64,000 nucleotides of DNA from an uncultured Collinsella sp. (GCA_900548365.1 URKM01000001.1:1-64000); one strand, 5' to 3'. Positions 17,248 through 26,682 are shown, counted from the first letter of the stretch. Notes: generated from the sequence alone by a model not told the origin. Numbers and translations: made by a program.

Positions 17248-18036
17248 TTAGAACAGCGACTCGGTTTGAAGAAAGTTTCCACAAAAGCTCACGCGATGAA
17301 GCGGCGTGAGGCCCCGCGACTTGATCGCGGCAATATGATCGGCCGAGGCATAGCCTTTGGATTGGGCAAAAGCGTAGCCGGGATATTCCGCATCATATTC
17401 GACCATCAGCTCATCTCGCGTGACCTTGGCCACGATCGAGGCGGCAGCGATACATGCAACGGTGGCATCGCCGTGAACGACGTCGCGTTCGCGGGCGACG
17501 GCGCCCAAAGGGTTTCCATCCATAAGAACGCAATCGGGCTCGACGCCTGCATCGGCTACGGCGCCGGCAACGGCCTCGCGCAGCGCCCGCGCCATCCCGA
17601 TCTCGTCGATTCGATCGGGAGCGATATGGCAGATGCCCAAAGCCGGAGCGAGGTCTGAAATCTGCGAAGCGAGGACCTCTCGCTTCGCAGGCGTCAGCTG
17701 CTTGGAATCATTCAGACCCCATATGATGGGCTCGCAGGGAAGTTGAACAGCGCAAACCGTAAGCGGGCCCGCGACCGAACCGCGACCGACCTCGTCGACG
17801 CCCAGAACGACTCCGTCGCCGCCGAGCTCCTTCATCATCTCATACATATCGAGCACGCGATCGTGCTCAGAACGCTCGCGCTCATACCTTCTGAGTGCGC
17901 GCTCGCATGCCTTCCTGACCTGTTGGCGGGGATCTTCCGCATATCGATCGACCAAGTCGGGGATTTGATCGAAAGGAGCGCTTGCGAGCTCGGCGGCCAA
18001 TTGCGCCGCGGGGGCAGAACTCGTCATGTTTGCCAT
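17248..18036 (-). CDS. rnhB: Ribonuclease HII
   Basis: Removes RNA from RNA-DNA hybrids, including misincorporated ribonucleotides. The catalytic core starts with GVDEVGRGSVAGPL (DE of the DEDD set), continues with LNDSKQLTPAKRE, LMDGNPL, and ASIVAKVTRDELM. It has an N-terminal extension of about 70 residues before the core, as in B. subtilis RnhB. Start ATG at 18036 (262 aa) with GAGGTGG close upstream; the open frame continues upstream through the rplS terminator and is not translated there. The gene stands between two terminators and so must have its own promoter, not identified. Confidence 0.95.
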   Translation of the reverse strand: MANMTSSAPAAQLAAELASAPFDQIPDLVDRYAEDPRQQVRKACERALRRYERERSEHDRVLDMYEMMKELGGDGVVLGVDEVGRGSVAGPLTVCAVQLPCEPIIWGLNDSKQLTPAKREVLASQISDLAPALGICHIAPDRIDEIGMARALREAVAGAVADAGVEPDCVLMDGNPLGAVARERDVVHGDATVACIAAASIVAKVTRDELMVEYDAEYPGYAFAQSKGYASADHIAAIKSRGLTPLHRVSFCGNFLQTESLF

Positions 18037-18080
18037 AAGCCACCTCGCATGGTTAACAAATAGACGTTGAAACCCGTTTA

Positions 18081-18111
18081 AGAAAAAAGCCGCCTCCCGA
18101 AAGAGACGGCT
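18081..18111 (-). terminator. Terminator of rplS
   Basis: 9-bp stem AGCCGTCTC paired with GAGGCGGCT (18103-18111 with 18088-18096), followed by a run of T on the minus strand. Confidence 0.85.
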
Positions 18112-18130
18112 CGAAAGGCCAAATAAGAAT

Positions 18131-18472
18131 TTAGCGCTTCTCGGGAATGCGAGCGGCCTTGCCGATCTTGTCGCGGAGGTAGTACAGCTTCGCACGACGA
18201 ACGCGACCGTGGCGCATGACCTCGAGCTTGGCGATCTTCGGGCTGTGAAGCGGGAAAGTACGCTCGACGCCGATGCCGAAGGAGATCTTGCGAACGGTGA
18301 AGGTCTCACGGGAGGAACCGCCGCTCATGCGGATAACGTCACCCTGAAAAACCTGGATGCGTTCGCGGTCGCCTTCCTTGATGCGATAGTGAACCTTGAC
18401 GTTGTCGCCGACGCGAACCTGAGGAATGTCCTCGCGGATCTGCTGGCGCTCGATTGCGCGAATGTAATCCAT
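18131..18472 (-). CDS. rplS: Large ribosomal subunit protein L19
   Basis: 113-aa protein at the 30S-50S interface. Typical motifs: [55 protein letters not shown]. The ATG has AAAGGAG 7 nt upstream. In many bacteria it follows trmD; here trmD is about 5 kb away and rplS is a single-gene unit with its own promoter and terminator. Confidence 0.98.
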   Translation of the reverse strand: MDYIRAIERQQIREDIPQVRVGDNVKVHYRIKEGDRERIQVFQGDVIRMSGGSSRETFTVRKISFGIGVERTFPLHSPKIAKLEVMRHGRVRRAKLYYLRDKIGKAARIPEKR

Positions 18473-18539
18473 TCTCGCTCCTTTACTGTTCTAGAGGTGC
18501 CGCACGCGTACGCCGACACATAGGTTTACAAACTTCTTT

Positions 18540-18567
18540 ATAGTACATGAGATTCTTGAGAAAGCAA
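18540..18567 (-). promoter_or_regulatory. Promoter of rplS
   Basis: Minus-strand TTGCTT (18562-18567), 16-nt spacer, TACTAT (18540-18545), with an A/T-rich start region. Leader about 60 nt. Confidence 0.68.
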
Positions 18568-18703
18568 GATGGATTTTAGGCAATTCACGCCGGCGTCAAC
18601 TACGTATCTTTCGTGCATGCGATCATCTCGCAACAGATACCGACCGTGCCGGGAAAAACAGGGATACCCACGTCATCGTTTCTAGGAAAGGAAGGTCCGT
18701 CGC

Positions 18704-19264
18704 ATGGCGCGAGCAGACTCCGTAGAAGACATCAAGCAGCAAAGTATTCCAGGAAAAGCAGCCCTCATCGCATCCCTGTTCTTTCCCCTCGTCGGAGTAG
18801 CCTGCTTGGCGATCCCCCATCAAATCATGAGCAGCCTCCCCTACATTCTCGGAGGCCTCATGCTGCTCGTCGGAGTCGCCGACCTCGCCACGGATTTCAT
18901 CGAGAAGGATAAAGAAGCGGGCGATATCAGCCAGGGCTCCGACATCGTCATGATCATCGTGGGCGCGACCCTGCTCGTCCAAGGCACCAGCCTCCTTCAT
19001 CTCGTTGGAGTTACCTGGGGCTTCATCGGATTAAGCAAGGCGGCGGAGGAATTGGACGAAGCGCTCCGCGCATGGAGGGGCGGCAGGCCGTTCGTCCTCG
19101 TCGCGATATCAGGAGCCATCGAGATCGTACTCGGAACACTGCTGATCACCAGCCCCCTTGCCAACATCGAGCACCATGTGCTGCTCCTGGGCATCGAGCT
19201 GATCCTCCATCCGTTCAAGCTGCATTCGGACAACGGAAGGACGCATCTGTCGGCGGAGGCATAG
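18704..19264 (+). CDS. HdeD-family (DUF308) membrane protein
   Basis: 186-aa integral membrane protein with about five or six hydrophobic segments: AALIASLFFPLVGVACLAI, YILGGLMLLVGVADLATDF, VMIIVGATLLVQGTSLLHLV, FVLVAISGAIEIVLGTLL and a last one near 165-180. Paired Gly-rich helices of this pattern are typical of the HdeD/DUF308 family, which in E. coli is linked to acid resistance, but the biochemical role is unknown. ATG with GGAAAGGAAGG about 8 nt upstream. Single gene, divergent from rplS and convergent with glyS. Confidence 0.8.
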   Translation: MARADSVEDIKQQSIPGKAALIASLFFPLVGVACLAIPHQIMSSLPYILGGLMLLVGVADLATDFIEKDKEAGDISQGSDIVMIIVGATLLVQGTSLLHLVGVTWGFIGLSKAAEELDEALRAWRGGRPFVLVAISGAIEIVLGTLLITSPLANIEHHVLLLGIELILHPFKLHSDNGRTHLSAEA

Positions 19265-19308
19265 CCTGCAGGCGCAGGAGACGCGCTTCGGCTCCATGGC
19301 AAGAACCA

Positions 19309-19345
19309 CGGCCCGCATCATCCGATGAAGCGATGATGCGGGCCG
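19309..19345. terminator. Bidirectional terminator between the HdeD-like gene and glyS
   Basis: Perfect 14-bp stem (19309-19322 with 19332-19345) with a 9-nt loop, followed by GTTCTT on both strands. It separates two convergent genes. Confidence 0.78.
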
Positions 19346-19429
19346 CGTTCTTAAGCGTCACCGTATGAGGTCGCCATGAGGTTGGACGCGAAACGGCGCG
19401 CGTCCAACCAGCATGATACGAGCGAAACC

Positions 19430-21523
19430 CTATTTCGCGAGCTGGGAGATATCAGCGATTCCGGAGAAAACCGACTCGAAACGATTGAGCAGACGCAGCC
19501 TGTTGTTGCGCAGCGACTCATCCTCGTCCATGACCATGACCTCATCGAAGAAGCGGTCAATCGGGGCGCGCAGGGAGGCGAGCGCGGAAACGACATCGAG
19601 GTAGCGCTTCTCGGCGCTCGCGGCACCGATGACGGCAGCGGCATCGTCGATCGCGCGAGAGAGCGCGGCCTCGGCATCGTTCAGCAGGGACTGATCGACG
19701 GCGTCGCCAAGAGAGCCGTCCGCGAGGTGGGCGGCGCGGGCATAGGCCGTGGCGAGGTTCTCAAACGTGTCGGGATCTTCGGTGCGCGCGGTCTGAAGGA
19801 CCGAGCAGAGCTCGAAGAAGTCAGCGGGGACCGTGATGTCGCCAGTGGACACGGCGGCCACGACATCGGTCGGAACCCCGTTGTCTCGCGCGAGCTGCTC
19901 CATACGCCCCTTGATGAAGGCGCAGGCGGCATCCTTCACAGCGGCCTTATCGAACGAGAGACCTTGCTCGAGATACAGGTCGAGCGCAGCATCGACGATG
20001 GCCTCGAAGCCGCACGAAAGGCGGCGGGACAGCATGTTGATGACGCCGATAGCCGCGCGACGGAGGGCGAACGGGTCCTTGGATCCAGTGGGGGGCTCAT
20101 CGATCGCGAACATGCCAGCGATCGTGTCGATCTTGTCTGCAACGGCAACGATGCAGCCTGCAATGCCCTCGGGCAGCTCGTCACCGGCGAAACGGGGACG
20201 ATAGTGGTCGCGGATCGCCGCGGCGACCTCGGGGGCCTCGCCGGCCGCCAGCGCATAGTATCCACCCATTACGCCCTGCTGGCTGGTGAACTCCACGACG
20301 GCGGACGAAACGAGGTCGGCTTTCGCAAGGTGGGCGGCGCGCTGGGCGTCGGAAGCGGACGAAGCGCCGACGCGAGCCTCGCGAGCGATGACCAAGGCGA
20401 GGTCTTCCATCCTCTCGGACTTCTGCAAAACGCTGCCGAGCCTCTTCTGGAACCCGACGGAAGCAAGGCGGGAGCGGAACTCCTCGAGGGAGACCTTCAG
20501 GTCCTCGTCATAGAAGAACTTGGCATCGTAGAGGCGGGCGCGGACGACGCGCTCGTTGCCGTCGATGATGGTGTCGGCGCATTCGGGGCGCCCGTTCGAA
20601 ACGACGACGAACTCGGGCGTCAGCTTGCCATCCGAATCATAAATGGGGAAATAACGCTGGTTCGAAAGCATGGATTCGCAGATGATCTCATGGGGAACGG
20701 CGAGGAACTCGTCGTCGAATCGCCCGATGAGCACGGTCGGCCATTCACACAGATTGACGACCTCGTCGAAAACGGAACGCGGACGCTCGACGCGAACGCC
20801 GCGCTCGGCTTCGATGCGAGCGATCTCCTCGTTGATGAGGCGCCTGCGATCCTCGTCGGGCATGACGAATGCGCGTCCGAGCGCATCACGGTAATCGACC
20901 AGGGACGCGCTGGCGACCCGATGGTCTCCCGCAGCGAGAACTCGATGGCCGCGCGTGGTCGCTCCGCTTTCCACGCCTGCGAAGGAGACGGGAACGACCT
21001 CGGTGCCGAACAGGACGCAGAGCCAGCGAACGGGGCGAACGAAGGTCTCATGGGTAGCCCCCCAGCGCTGGGAGCGGTAGTTCGGCCACTGCAGGCCGCC
21101 CAAGACGGATGCGCATAGCTCGGACAAAATAGGCTCGGCGGGAATGGAATCGATCGACTTCTCCGCGAATACGTATTCACGGCCATCGGTATCCTCGCGC
21201 CGGATCAGCTCGGAAGCCGAGACCCCGCATTTGCGTGCGAAGCCCTCGGCGGCCTTGGTGGGAACGCCCTCCGCATCGAAGGCGATGGATGCCGCGGGGC
21301 CGCGCTTGACCTCATGGATCGCGTCGGTGGCTGCCGCGACGTCGGCGACGTGGACGCACAGGCGGCGAGGGGACGTGAGGACGCTGACCTTGCCGTGGGA
21401 CAGCCCCGCTCGGTCAAGTGCCTCGGGGACCATCTTCCCCATCTGTGATGCAGCGTTATTCAACGGAGCCGAGGGCATCTCCTCGGTACCGATCTCAAAG
21501 AGAAAATCGCGAACGTCGGCCAT
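19430..21523 (-). CDS. glyS: Glycyl-tRNA synthetase beta subunit
   Basis: 697-aa subunit of the alpha2-beta2 GlyRS, carrying tRNA recognition and the HD-like and anticodon-binding parts. Starts MADVRDFLFEIGTEEMPSAP, the family N-terminus; contains WPNYRSQRWG, FVRPVRWLCVLFG, and VADKIDTIAGMFAIDEPPTG in the HD-like part. The C-terminal DALR-type domain ends at FSGIADISQLAK. Starts 2 nt after the glyQ stop, so the subunits are translationally coupled. The two-subunit form is widespread in bacteria, but many actinobacteria use the one-chain type. Confidence 0.97.
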   Translation of the reverse strand: MADVRDFLFEIGTEEMPSAPLNNAASQMGKMVPEALDRAGLSHGKVSVLTSPRRLCVHVADVAAATDAIHEVKRGPAASIAFDAEGVPTKAAEGFARKCGVSASELIRREDTDGREYVFAEKSIDSIPAEPILSELCASVLGGLQWPNYRSQRWGATHETFVRPVRWLCVLFGTEVVPVSFAGVESGATTRGHRVLAAGDHRVASASLVDYRDALGRAFVMPDEDRRRLINEEIARIEAERGVRVERPRSVFDEVVNLCEWPTVLIGRFDDEFLAVPHEIICESMLSNQRYFPIYDSDGKLTPEFVVVSNGRPECADTIIDGNERVVRARLYDAKFFYDEDLKVSLEEFRSRLASVGFQKRLGSVLQKSERMEDLALVIAREARVGASSASDAQRAAHLAKADLVSSAVVEFTSQQGVMGGYYALAAGEAPEVAAAIRDHYRPRFAGDELPEGIAGCIVAVADKIDTIAGMFAIDEPPTGSKDPFALRRAAIGVINMLSRRLSCGFEAIVDAALDLYLEQGLSFDKAAVKDAACAFIKGRMEQLARDNGVPTDVVAAVSTGDITVPADFFELCSVLQTARTEDPDTFENLATAYARAAHLADGSLGDAVDQSLLNDAEAALSRAIDDAAAVIGAASAEKRYLDVVSALASLRAPIDRFFDEVMVMDEDESLRNNRLRLLNRFESVFSGIADISQLAK

Positions 21524-21525
21524 CG

Positions 21526-22440
21526 CTATGCCACCTCATCATTGTCTCGTGCGGACTCATCCTGCGCTCCTGCCACCTCTGCGAGATATGCCTCGCAGCA
21601 CGCCTTGGCAACGGCGCGGACGCGAAGAATATATGCCGCGCGCTCGGTCGCGGACAGCGCGCCGCGGGCATCGAGGATGTTGAATGCATGGCTGCACTTC
21701 ATAACGCAATCGTATGCGGGCAGCGGCAGCTTCGCCTCCAGGCAGGCATGGCATTCCCTCTCATAGTCATCGAACTTTTCGCGCATGAGCTCGACGTTGG
21801 CGACCTCGAAGTTGTACGCGGAGAATTCGCGCTCGTTTTCAAGGAAGACGTCGCCGTAGGTCATGGTCGTACCATCGGGAGCGACGCTCCAAACGAGGTC
21901 GTATACCGAATCGACACCCTGAACATACATGGCGAGGCGCTCGAGACCGTAGGTGATCTCCACGGGGACCGGATCGACTTCGATACCACCGACCTGCTGG
22001 AAATAGGTGAACTGCGTCACCTCCATGCCGTTTAGCCAGACCTCCCAACCGAGACCCCAGGCACCGAGCGTGGGGCTCTCCCAGTCGTCCTCGACGAAGC
22101 GCACGTCGTGCTCCGCCGGATCGAGGCCGATCGCCTTCAGCGACTCGAGATAGAGCTCCTGGGAATTCTCGGGGCTCGGCTTGATAAGCACCTGGAACTG
22201 GTAGTAATGCTGCATTCGATTCGGGTTCTCGCCGTAGCGTCCGTCGGCAGGACGGCGACAGGGCTGCGCATAGCACGTGCGCCAGCTCTGAGGGCCGAGC
22301 GAGCGGAGGGTCGTTGCGGTATGGAAGGTGCCGGCACCGACCTCTGAATCATAGGGCTGCATGATCACGCAGCCATGGCTGCCCCAGAATTGCTGGAGCC
22401 TGAGGATAATGTCCTGGAATGAAAGAGCTGAAGCGTTCAT
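21526..22440 (-). CDS. glyQ: Glycyl-tRNA synthetase alpha subunit
   Basis: 304-aa class II catalytic subunit. Begins with [20 protein letters not shown] and contains [39 protein letters not shown], and [23 protein letters not shown] with GGAG 9 nt upstream. Located between the lepB terminator and glyS. The upstream gap (about 84 nt from the terminator) is too short for a T-box and none is visible. It ends with a short acidic tail after [10 protein letters not shown]. Confidence 0.98.
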   Translation of the reverse strand: MNASALSFQDIILRLQQFWGSHGCVIMQPYDSEVGAGTFHTATTLRSLGPQSWRTCYAQPCRRPADGRYGENPNRMQHYYQFQVLIKPSPENSQELYLESLKAIGLDPAEHDVRFVEDDWESPTLGAWGLGWEVWLNGMEVTQFTYFQQVGGIEVDPVPVEITYGLERLAMYVQGVDSVYDLVWSVAPDGTTMTYGDVFLENEREFSAYNFEVANVELMREKFDDYERECHACLEAKLPLPAYDCVMKCSHAFNILDARGALSATERAAYILRVRAVAKACCEAYLAEVAGAQDESARDNDEVA

Positions 22441-22520
22441 CTACCTGCTATCTCCTCGATAGAATTACATACAGAGACCCATAGTAGCGCATAGGGTCCG
22501 CCCCGAGGGAGTCGGGTTGA

Positions 22521-22549
22521 AAAAAGCGCCCCGCTTCCCACGGAGCGCT
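22521..22549 (-). terminator. Terminator of the rpsP-lepB operon
   Basis: 9-bp stem with one G-U (22541-22549 with 22525-22533), loop of 7 nt, then TTTTTTC on the minus strand. Confidence 0.88.
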
Positions 22550-22553
22550 CAAG

Positions 22554-23108
22554 CTACAAAAGACCGATCCGATCGATGGGGAGGTATCGGGCGACGACGA
22601 CGCCGATGACGGAGCTCTCGTCGATGCAGCCGAAATAGCGTGAATCGGCGGAATTCTCGCGATTATCGCCCATGACCCACAGACCGTTTTCGGGAACCGT
22701 GAGCGGATAGGAAATATCGACGCCGGCCGCCTGCTGTAGCAAGGGATACGTCGTTCCCTCGACATAGGGTTCGTCAAGCGGCTCGCCGTCGATGTAGACG
22801 GCGCCGTCCCGCACGTCCACGATCTGCCCGGCCGTAGCGATCACGCGCTTGACGAGGATATCGTGGCCGGATGAGCCGTCGGGGTTTTCGAAGACGATGA
22901 TGTCGCCGGGCTTGACTCCCTGTCCGAGGTTGACCGTGACCTTCTGGGCGAGCAGATGGTCCCCGACCTCGATCGTATGCTCCATGGAACCGGTCGGCAC
23001 CACGAAGGGGCTGATGACGAAGGTGCGCAGAAAGAGCGAGGCGACGACGGCGATCACGAGGACCGCCATCCATTCAAAGACGTTCTTCAGGATCGATTTG
23101 CGATTCAT
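22554..23108 (-). CDS. lepB: Signal peptidase I
   Basis: Membrane serine protease removing signal peptides of exported proteins. 184 aa with one N-terminal TM (VFEWMAVLVIAVVASLFLR), catalytic Ser in VPTGSMEHTIEVGD and Lys in DILVKRVIATAGQIVDVRDG; box E is MGDNRENSADSRYFG. ATG at 23108 with GGAG 10 nt upstream; longer starts would overlap trmD, and MIRSDADMNRK cannot be fully excluded. Last gene of rpsP-khpA-rimM-trmD-lepB. Confidence 0.95.
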   Translation of the reverse strand: MNRKSILKNVFEWMAVLVIAVVASLFLRTFVISPFVVPTGSMEHTIEVGDHLLAQKVTVNLGQGVKPGDIIVFENPDGSSGHDILVKRVIATAGQIVDVRDGAVYIDGEPLDEPYVEGTTYPLLQQAAGVDISYPLTVPENGLWVMGDNRENSADSRYFGCIDESSVIGVVVARYLPIDRIGLL

Positions 23109-23115
23109 GTCCGCA

Positions 23116-23883
23116 TCACTCCGAATCATCTTGTTCGCCGCGATCCTGAAGATAGCGAAGGGCGAAACGCCGCTCCTCATCACTCAAGCGCGCGGATTCC
23201 AGCAAGTCTGGACGCCAGCGGCAGGTCCGCTCGATGGCGTTGCGCCGGCGCCAGGCAGCGACCTTGGCATGATCACCCGAAAGCAGAACGGGCGGCACCT
23301 CGCTCCCCGCATAAGAAGCGGGCCGCGTATACTGCGCATATTCAAGCAGGCCGCCATCTTCGCCCGTTGCGAAGGATTCATCTTTATTGCTCATGTCGTC
23401 GCCGAGCGCGCCGGGAATAAGCCGAACCACGGCATCGGTCACCACCATCGCCGCCAGCTCTCCGCCGGTCAAGACGTAATCACCGATGGAAAGCCGCTCA
23501 TCGGCAAGCTCATACGCGCGCTCGTCCATGCCCTCATAGCGCCCGCATACCAGCAGCAGGCGCTCATACGTGGCGAGTCGTTCGGCGACATGCTGCGTGA
23601 ACGGCTCGCCGCACGGCGTGAAGAACACGACGCGGGGTCGGGGCAGCTCGGGTTCGCTCGCCAGCTGGGTAATCGCCTCATGAAGCGGCTCGACCTTCAT
23701 GAGCATGCCCGCTCCGCCCCCGTAGGGTTCGTCGTCGACGGTGCGATGGCGATCGTGCGTCCAATCGCGAAGGTTGTGCGCACGAAAGTCGAACAGTCCC
23801 GCCGAACGCGCCCGCCCGAGGATGGACGTGGACATAACCGGCTCGAACATCTCGGGAAATACCGATAGCGTCTCGATGATCAT
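23116..23883 (-). CDS. trmD: tRNA (guanine-37-N1) methyltransferase
   Basis: SPOUT-fold dimeric enzyme forming m1G37 to prevent frameshifting. The 255-aa protein has YGGGAGMLMKVEPL, CGRYEGMDERA, and the knot loop LSIGDYVLTGGELAAMV; the C-terminal helical domain has FATGEDGGLLEYAQYTRP and LLSGDHAKVAAWRR. ATG with GAGGGG 7 nt upstream, 15 nt after rimM. Confidence 0.98.
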   Translation of the reverse strand: MIIETLSVFPEMFEPVMSTSILGRARSAGLFDFRAHNLRDWTHDRHRTVDDEPYGGGAGMLMKVEPLHEAITQLASEPELPRPRVVFFTPCGEPFTQHVAERLATYERLLLVCGRYEGMDERAYELADERLSIGDYVLTGGELAAMVVTDAVVRLIPGALGDDMSNKDESFATGEDGGLLEYAQYTRPASYAGSEVPPVLLSGDHAKVAAWRRRNAIERTCRWRPDLLESARLSDEERRFALRYLQDRGEQDDSE

Positions 23884-23898
23884 GCGCGTCCCCTCGTA

Positions 23899-24414
23899 CT
23901 AGAGATTGATTAGTCCATCCAGAAGCTTGACCGAAATCGGCCCGCATTCAGGTAGTTCGACAACGACGTCCTCGACCGCGGGAACGAGAACCTCCCCATA
24001 GGCCCCGCCATCTACGACCCAGACGTCGTTGGCGGGCGTCTCCATGATCTCGACGATCGATCCTATGATTCCGTAGCGCTCGTCATGTACCGATCGACCG
24101 ATCAGGTCGTCGAAAGCGACATCGAGCATTTCCAAGTCGAGGTCGTCGACGGACGCCAAGACGTAGCAGCCGGCAAGCGACTCGGCTTCGTCAATGGAGT
24201 GGGAACAGGAAAAGCGGACGAGGTAGCGATCCCCCGCATCCACGACGCTCTCGACCGTGACGAATCGATCACGGTCGAGCGCAGGTGGCGTAAGGGCGAC
24301 GCGCATCCCCTTGTCAACGAGAAAAGGAAGGCCATGTAGCTCAGCTACAATGACCTCCCCTTTGGACCCGTGAGCCCTAAGCACGCGGGCAATATTCTTA
24401 TACTGGGAAGACAC
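23899..24414 (-). CDS. rimM: 16S rRNA maturation factor RimM
   Basis: Assists assembly of the 30S head by binding S19. 171 aa: N-terminal RimM domain (YKNIARVLRAHGSKGEVIV, with the usual HG-KGE motif) and C-terminal PRC-barrel (LIGRSVHDERYGIIGSIVEI, VLVPAVEDVVVEL). Start is taken as GTG at 24414, 4 nt after the khpA stop; the frame extends upstream inside khpA but has no N-terminal homology there. Part of the conserved rpsP-khpA-rimM-trmD set. Confidence 0.94.
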   Translation of the reverse strand: MSSQYKNIARVLRAHGSKGEVIVAELHGLPFLVDKGMRVALTPPALDRDRFVTVESVVDAGDRYLVRFSCSHSIDEAESLAGCYVLASVDDLDLEMLDVAFDDLIGRSVHDERYGIIGSIVEIMETPANDVWVVDGGAYGEVLVPAVEDVVVELPECGPISVKLLDGLINL

Positions 24415-24418
24415 GGAC

Positions 24419-24721
24419 CTACCCCAAAACCTCGACCTCGACAGCGGTGCCCAAGCGGGCAGCGAGGGCACGCGCGAGCGTACGAACCGCTTTGATGGTA
24501 CGCCCATGGCGCCCGATGACCTTGGCTACGTCGTCTTCGGCGACGGTCACCTCGATGGTGGAGGAGTCGACGCCATCGATGACCTCGAGGCTGACGGCAT
24601 CAACGTCATCAACGATGTTTACGATGAGGTACTCGACGAGATCGGCGATGCGATCGGAGAGCAACTCACCTTCGACCGCATCATCGCGCGGGTCGAGATC
24701 GTTGTTGGAATCAACAGACAC
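24419..24721 (-). CDS. khpA: KH-domain RNA-binding protein KhpA
   Basis: 100-aa protein with one type II KH domain; the GXXG loop reads GRHGRTIKA near residues 70-78. In other Gram-positives KhpA pairs with KhpB/Jag in RNA binding that affects cell elongation and division. N-terminal 20 residues are acidic and extra relative to the usual 75-80 aa. Starts at GTG with GAGGAG 9 nt upstream, overlapping the end of rpsP. Located between rpsP and rimM as in most Gram-positives. Confidence 0.94.
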   Translation of the reverse strand: MSVDSNNDLDPRDDAVEGELLSDRIADLVEYLIVNIVDDVDAVSLEVIDGVDSSTIEVTVAEDDVAKVIGRHGRTIKAVRTLARALAARLGTAVEVEVLG

Positions 24722-24727
24722 CGTAGA

Positions 24728-25063
24728 TTACTCCTCGGCAGCAGCGGCTGCGGCCTCCTCGGCGGCCTTAGCCTCCTTAGCAAGCTGCTTCTTGGACTTC
24801 TTGGGCTCGGCAGCAGCCTTCTCGCCCTCGTTGGCGGCGCGAACCAGAGCGGCGACGGCGTCGGTGAGCTGAGCGCCCTTGCGCTGCCAATCAGCGATCT
24901 TCTCGAGATCGAGGCTGATGGTCTTCGGGGTGGTCAGCGGATTGTAACGGCCAACCTCCTCGATGAGACGGCCGTCGCGGGGCGAACGGGCGTCGGCGAC
25001 GACAACACGATAGTACGGACGCTTCTTAGAGCCGTGACGAGCAAGGCGAATCTTGACTGCCAA
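24728..25063 (-). CDS. rpsP: Small ribosomal subunit protein S16
   Basis: Begins (M)[20 protein letters not shown], the S16 signature, then [19 protein letters not shown]. 111 aa because of a Lys/Ala/Glu-rich C-terminal tail of about 30 residues, common in actinobacteria. Start is a TTG at 25063 with GGAGGAG 6 nt upstream. First gene of its operon; the promoter is at 25121-25149. Confidence 0.96.
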   Translation of the reverse strand: MAVKIRLARHGSKKRPYYRVVVADARSPRDGRLIEEVGRYNPLTTPKTISLDLEKIADWQRKGAQLTDAVAALVRAANEGEKAAAEPKKSKKQLAKEAKAAEEAAAAAAEE

Positions 25064-25120
25064 TGCAAACTCCTCCAACCAAGCAGCATGCCAGCTGCAA
25101 CGATAAACAAACAGTTGATA

Positions 25121-25149
25121 ATTTTACGCCAACGACGGGAGCAGGTGAA
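25121..25149 (-). promoter_or_regulatory. Promoter of rpsP-khpA-rimM-trmD-lepB
   Basis: Minus-strand TTCACC (25144-25149), 17-nt spacer, TAAAAT (25121-25126). Leader about 50 nt. Confidence 0.62.
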
Positions 25150-25201
25150 GCCCAATCAAGAACTTCTTCGGAATTGACGTTAGCGTTTCCATATCTTACC
25201 C

Positions 25202-26554
25202 ATGAATGAGCAAAATGCAAAGGGCAAAGATGAGGTGCGCTATACTATCTCCATGGTTAGCGAACACACATACGATTTACAAGGGTCGACCGAACCAGGG
25301 CAGGCGACGTTATCGAACGCGCTCTTCGGCTCCTGGACCGGAAAGGCCATCGGACTGCTCGACCTCGATGCCTTCTTTGCAAGCGTGGCGCAGCTCGACC
25401 ATCCCGAATGGCGCGGCAAGCCTGTGATCGTCGGAGGCCTTCCCGAGCACCGCGGCGTCGTCTCGACCGCATCGTATGAAGCGCGGGCATTCGGCGTCCA
25501 CTCGGCCATGCCCTCCGCTCAGGCGAGGCGGCTATGCCCCGACGCCATCTGGACCGAAGGCGATTTCTCACGATACCGCGAGATGAGCGGCAAGGTCATC
25601 GACATACTCGCCGACGAGACCCCCTACGTCGACCGGGTATCGATCGACGAAGCGTTTTTCGACATCACGCCGGGAAGATTCGAGTCGAATAGCCCCATCG
25701 AGACCGTGCAGCGCATCTCCCGACGGGTACAGGAGCTCGGCATCACCTGCTCGATCGGACTGGGATCCAATAAAACCATTGCGAAGATCGCGAGCGAGCG
25801 CGACAAGCCCCAGGGCCTTACGATCGTCATCCCCGGAACGGAGCAAGCGTTCCTGGCCCCGCTTCCCGTCCGAGCGATGAGCGGAATAGGCGGACGGGCG
25901 GAGCAGGAACTCCATAAGCGCGGCATCTACACGCTCGGACAGCTGGCCTTAGCTCCCGAAGACGCGCTGTCGCCTATATTCGGTGCAAATGCGACGGCGA
26001 TCAAACAGCGTGCCCGGGGACGAGAGCAGAGCGCGGTGCGCGCGATCGATGATCGCGAATCGGTCAAATCGGTGAGCAACGAGCGAACGTTCTCGCGCGA
26101 CCTCGTCTTGAGAGAAGACATCGAAGCAGCCATCGACATGCTCGGGGAATCGGTGGCTCGACGACTCCGCAGCAAGGGATTGGTAGGGAAAACGGTCACG
26201 CTCAAGCTGAAGTACTCCTACGGGTCGGGCAGGAGCGCTCGAAGGACGCTTCCCCATCCAACGGACGATGAGCACATCTTCTGCCCGGTCGCGCACGAGC
26301 TGCTGTCGGCGATCTGGTCGCCGGGCATGCCGGTACGGCTGGCGGGCGTTGGCGTCAGCGGATTCGAGCATGAGGAGGGCATCCAGACGGACCTGTTCTG
26401 CACCATCGACGAACGCGGAGCGGTCTCGAGCTCGAAGCGCGACCTCTCGGTCGCTATGGATGAGTGCATCGCTCGATTCGGTTCCGGGTCGGTAGGCTAC
26501 GGACGGGCGCTGCGCTTCGATCGCAAGGTGGTGAGGGACGACAAATTCTCCTAG
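25202..26554 (+). CDS. dinB: DNA polymerase IV (Y-family)
   Basis: Translesion polymerase. LLDLDAFFASVAQLD holds metal-binding Asp54/Asp56 (numbered from 25202) and YVDRVSIDEAFFDI the SxDE site; GLGSNKTIAKIASERDKPQG and the helix-hairpin-helix GIGGRAEQELHKRGI follow, then the little-finger domain. No clear beta-clamp motif stands out at the C-terminus. The start is uncertain: the ATG at 25202 (450 aa), or the ATG at 25253 (433 aa), which lies 7 nt after a TATACT box and may be leaderless. Both give 30-50 extra N-terminal residues. A single half-site CGAAC follows the start, but no full SOS box was found. Confidence 0.93.
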   Translation: MNEQNAKGKDEVRYTISMVSEHTYDLQGSTEPGQATLSNALFGSWTGKAIGLLDLDAFFASVAQLDHPEWRGKPVIVGGLPEHRGVVSTASYEARAFGVHSAMPSAQARRLCPDAIWTEGDFSRYREMSGKVIDILADETPYVDRVSIDEAFFDITPGRFESNSPIETVQRISRRVQELGITCSIGLGSNKTIAKIASERDKPQGLTIVIPGTEQAFLAPLPVRAMSGIGGRAEQELHKRGIYTLGQLALAPEDALSPIFGANATAIKQRARGREQSAVRAIDDRESVKSVSNERTFSRDLVLREDIEAAIDMLGESVARRLRSKGLVGKTVTLKLKYSYGSGRSARRTLPHPTDDEHIFCPVAHELLSAIWSPGMPVRLAGVGVSGFEHEEGIQTDLFCTIDERGAVSSSKRDLSVAMDECIARFGSGSVGYGRALRFDRKVVRDDKFS

Positions 26555-26597
26555 GGAGACGACGAAGCGTAGCCACTCGGATACCCATCGACCAGCA

Positions 26598-26629
26598 AAG
26601 CGGGAGGCCTGCATGCAGACCTCCCGCTT
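26598..26629. terminator. Bidirectional terminator between dinB and rsfS
   Basis: Perfect 10-bp stem AAGCGGGAGG/CCTCCCGCTT enclosing a CTGCATGCAG palindrome, with TCTT after it on the plus strand. Genes converge here. Confidence 0.75.
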
Positions 26630-26682
26630 CTTGCAGCTCTTAGCACGCGTCGATACAACGATGCGGTCGAACGAATATGCCG

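Noticed and set aside
22441..22520. Possible T-box riboswitch in front of glyQS
   Set aside because: Fewer than 90 nt separate the lepB terminator and glyQ, with no specifier stem or antiterminator sequence.
25262..25280. SOS box at dinB
   Set aside because: Only one half-site CGAAC is present; the second GTTCG half with 4-nt spacing is absent.
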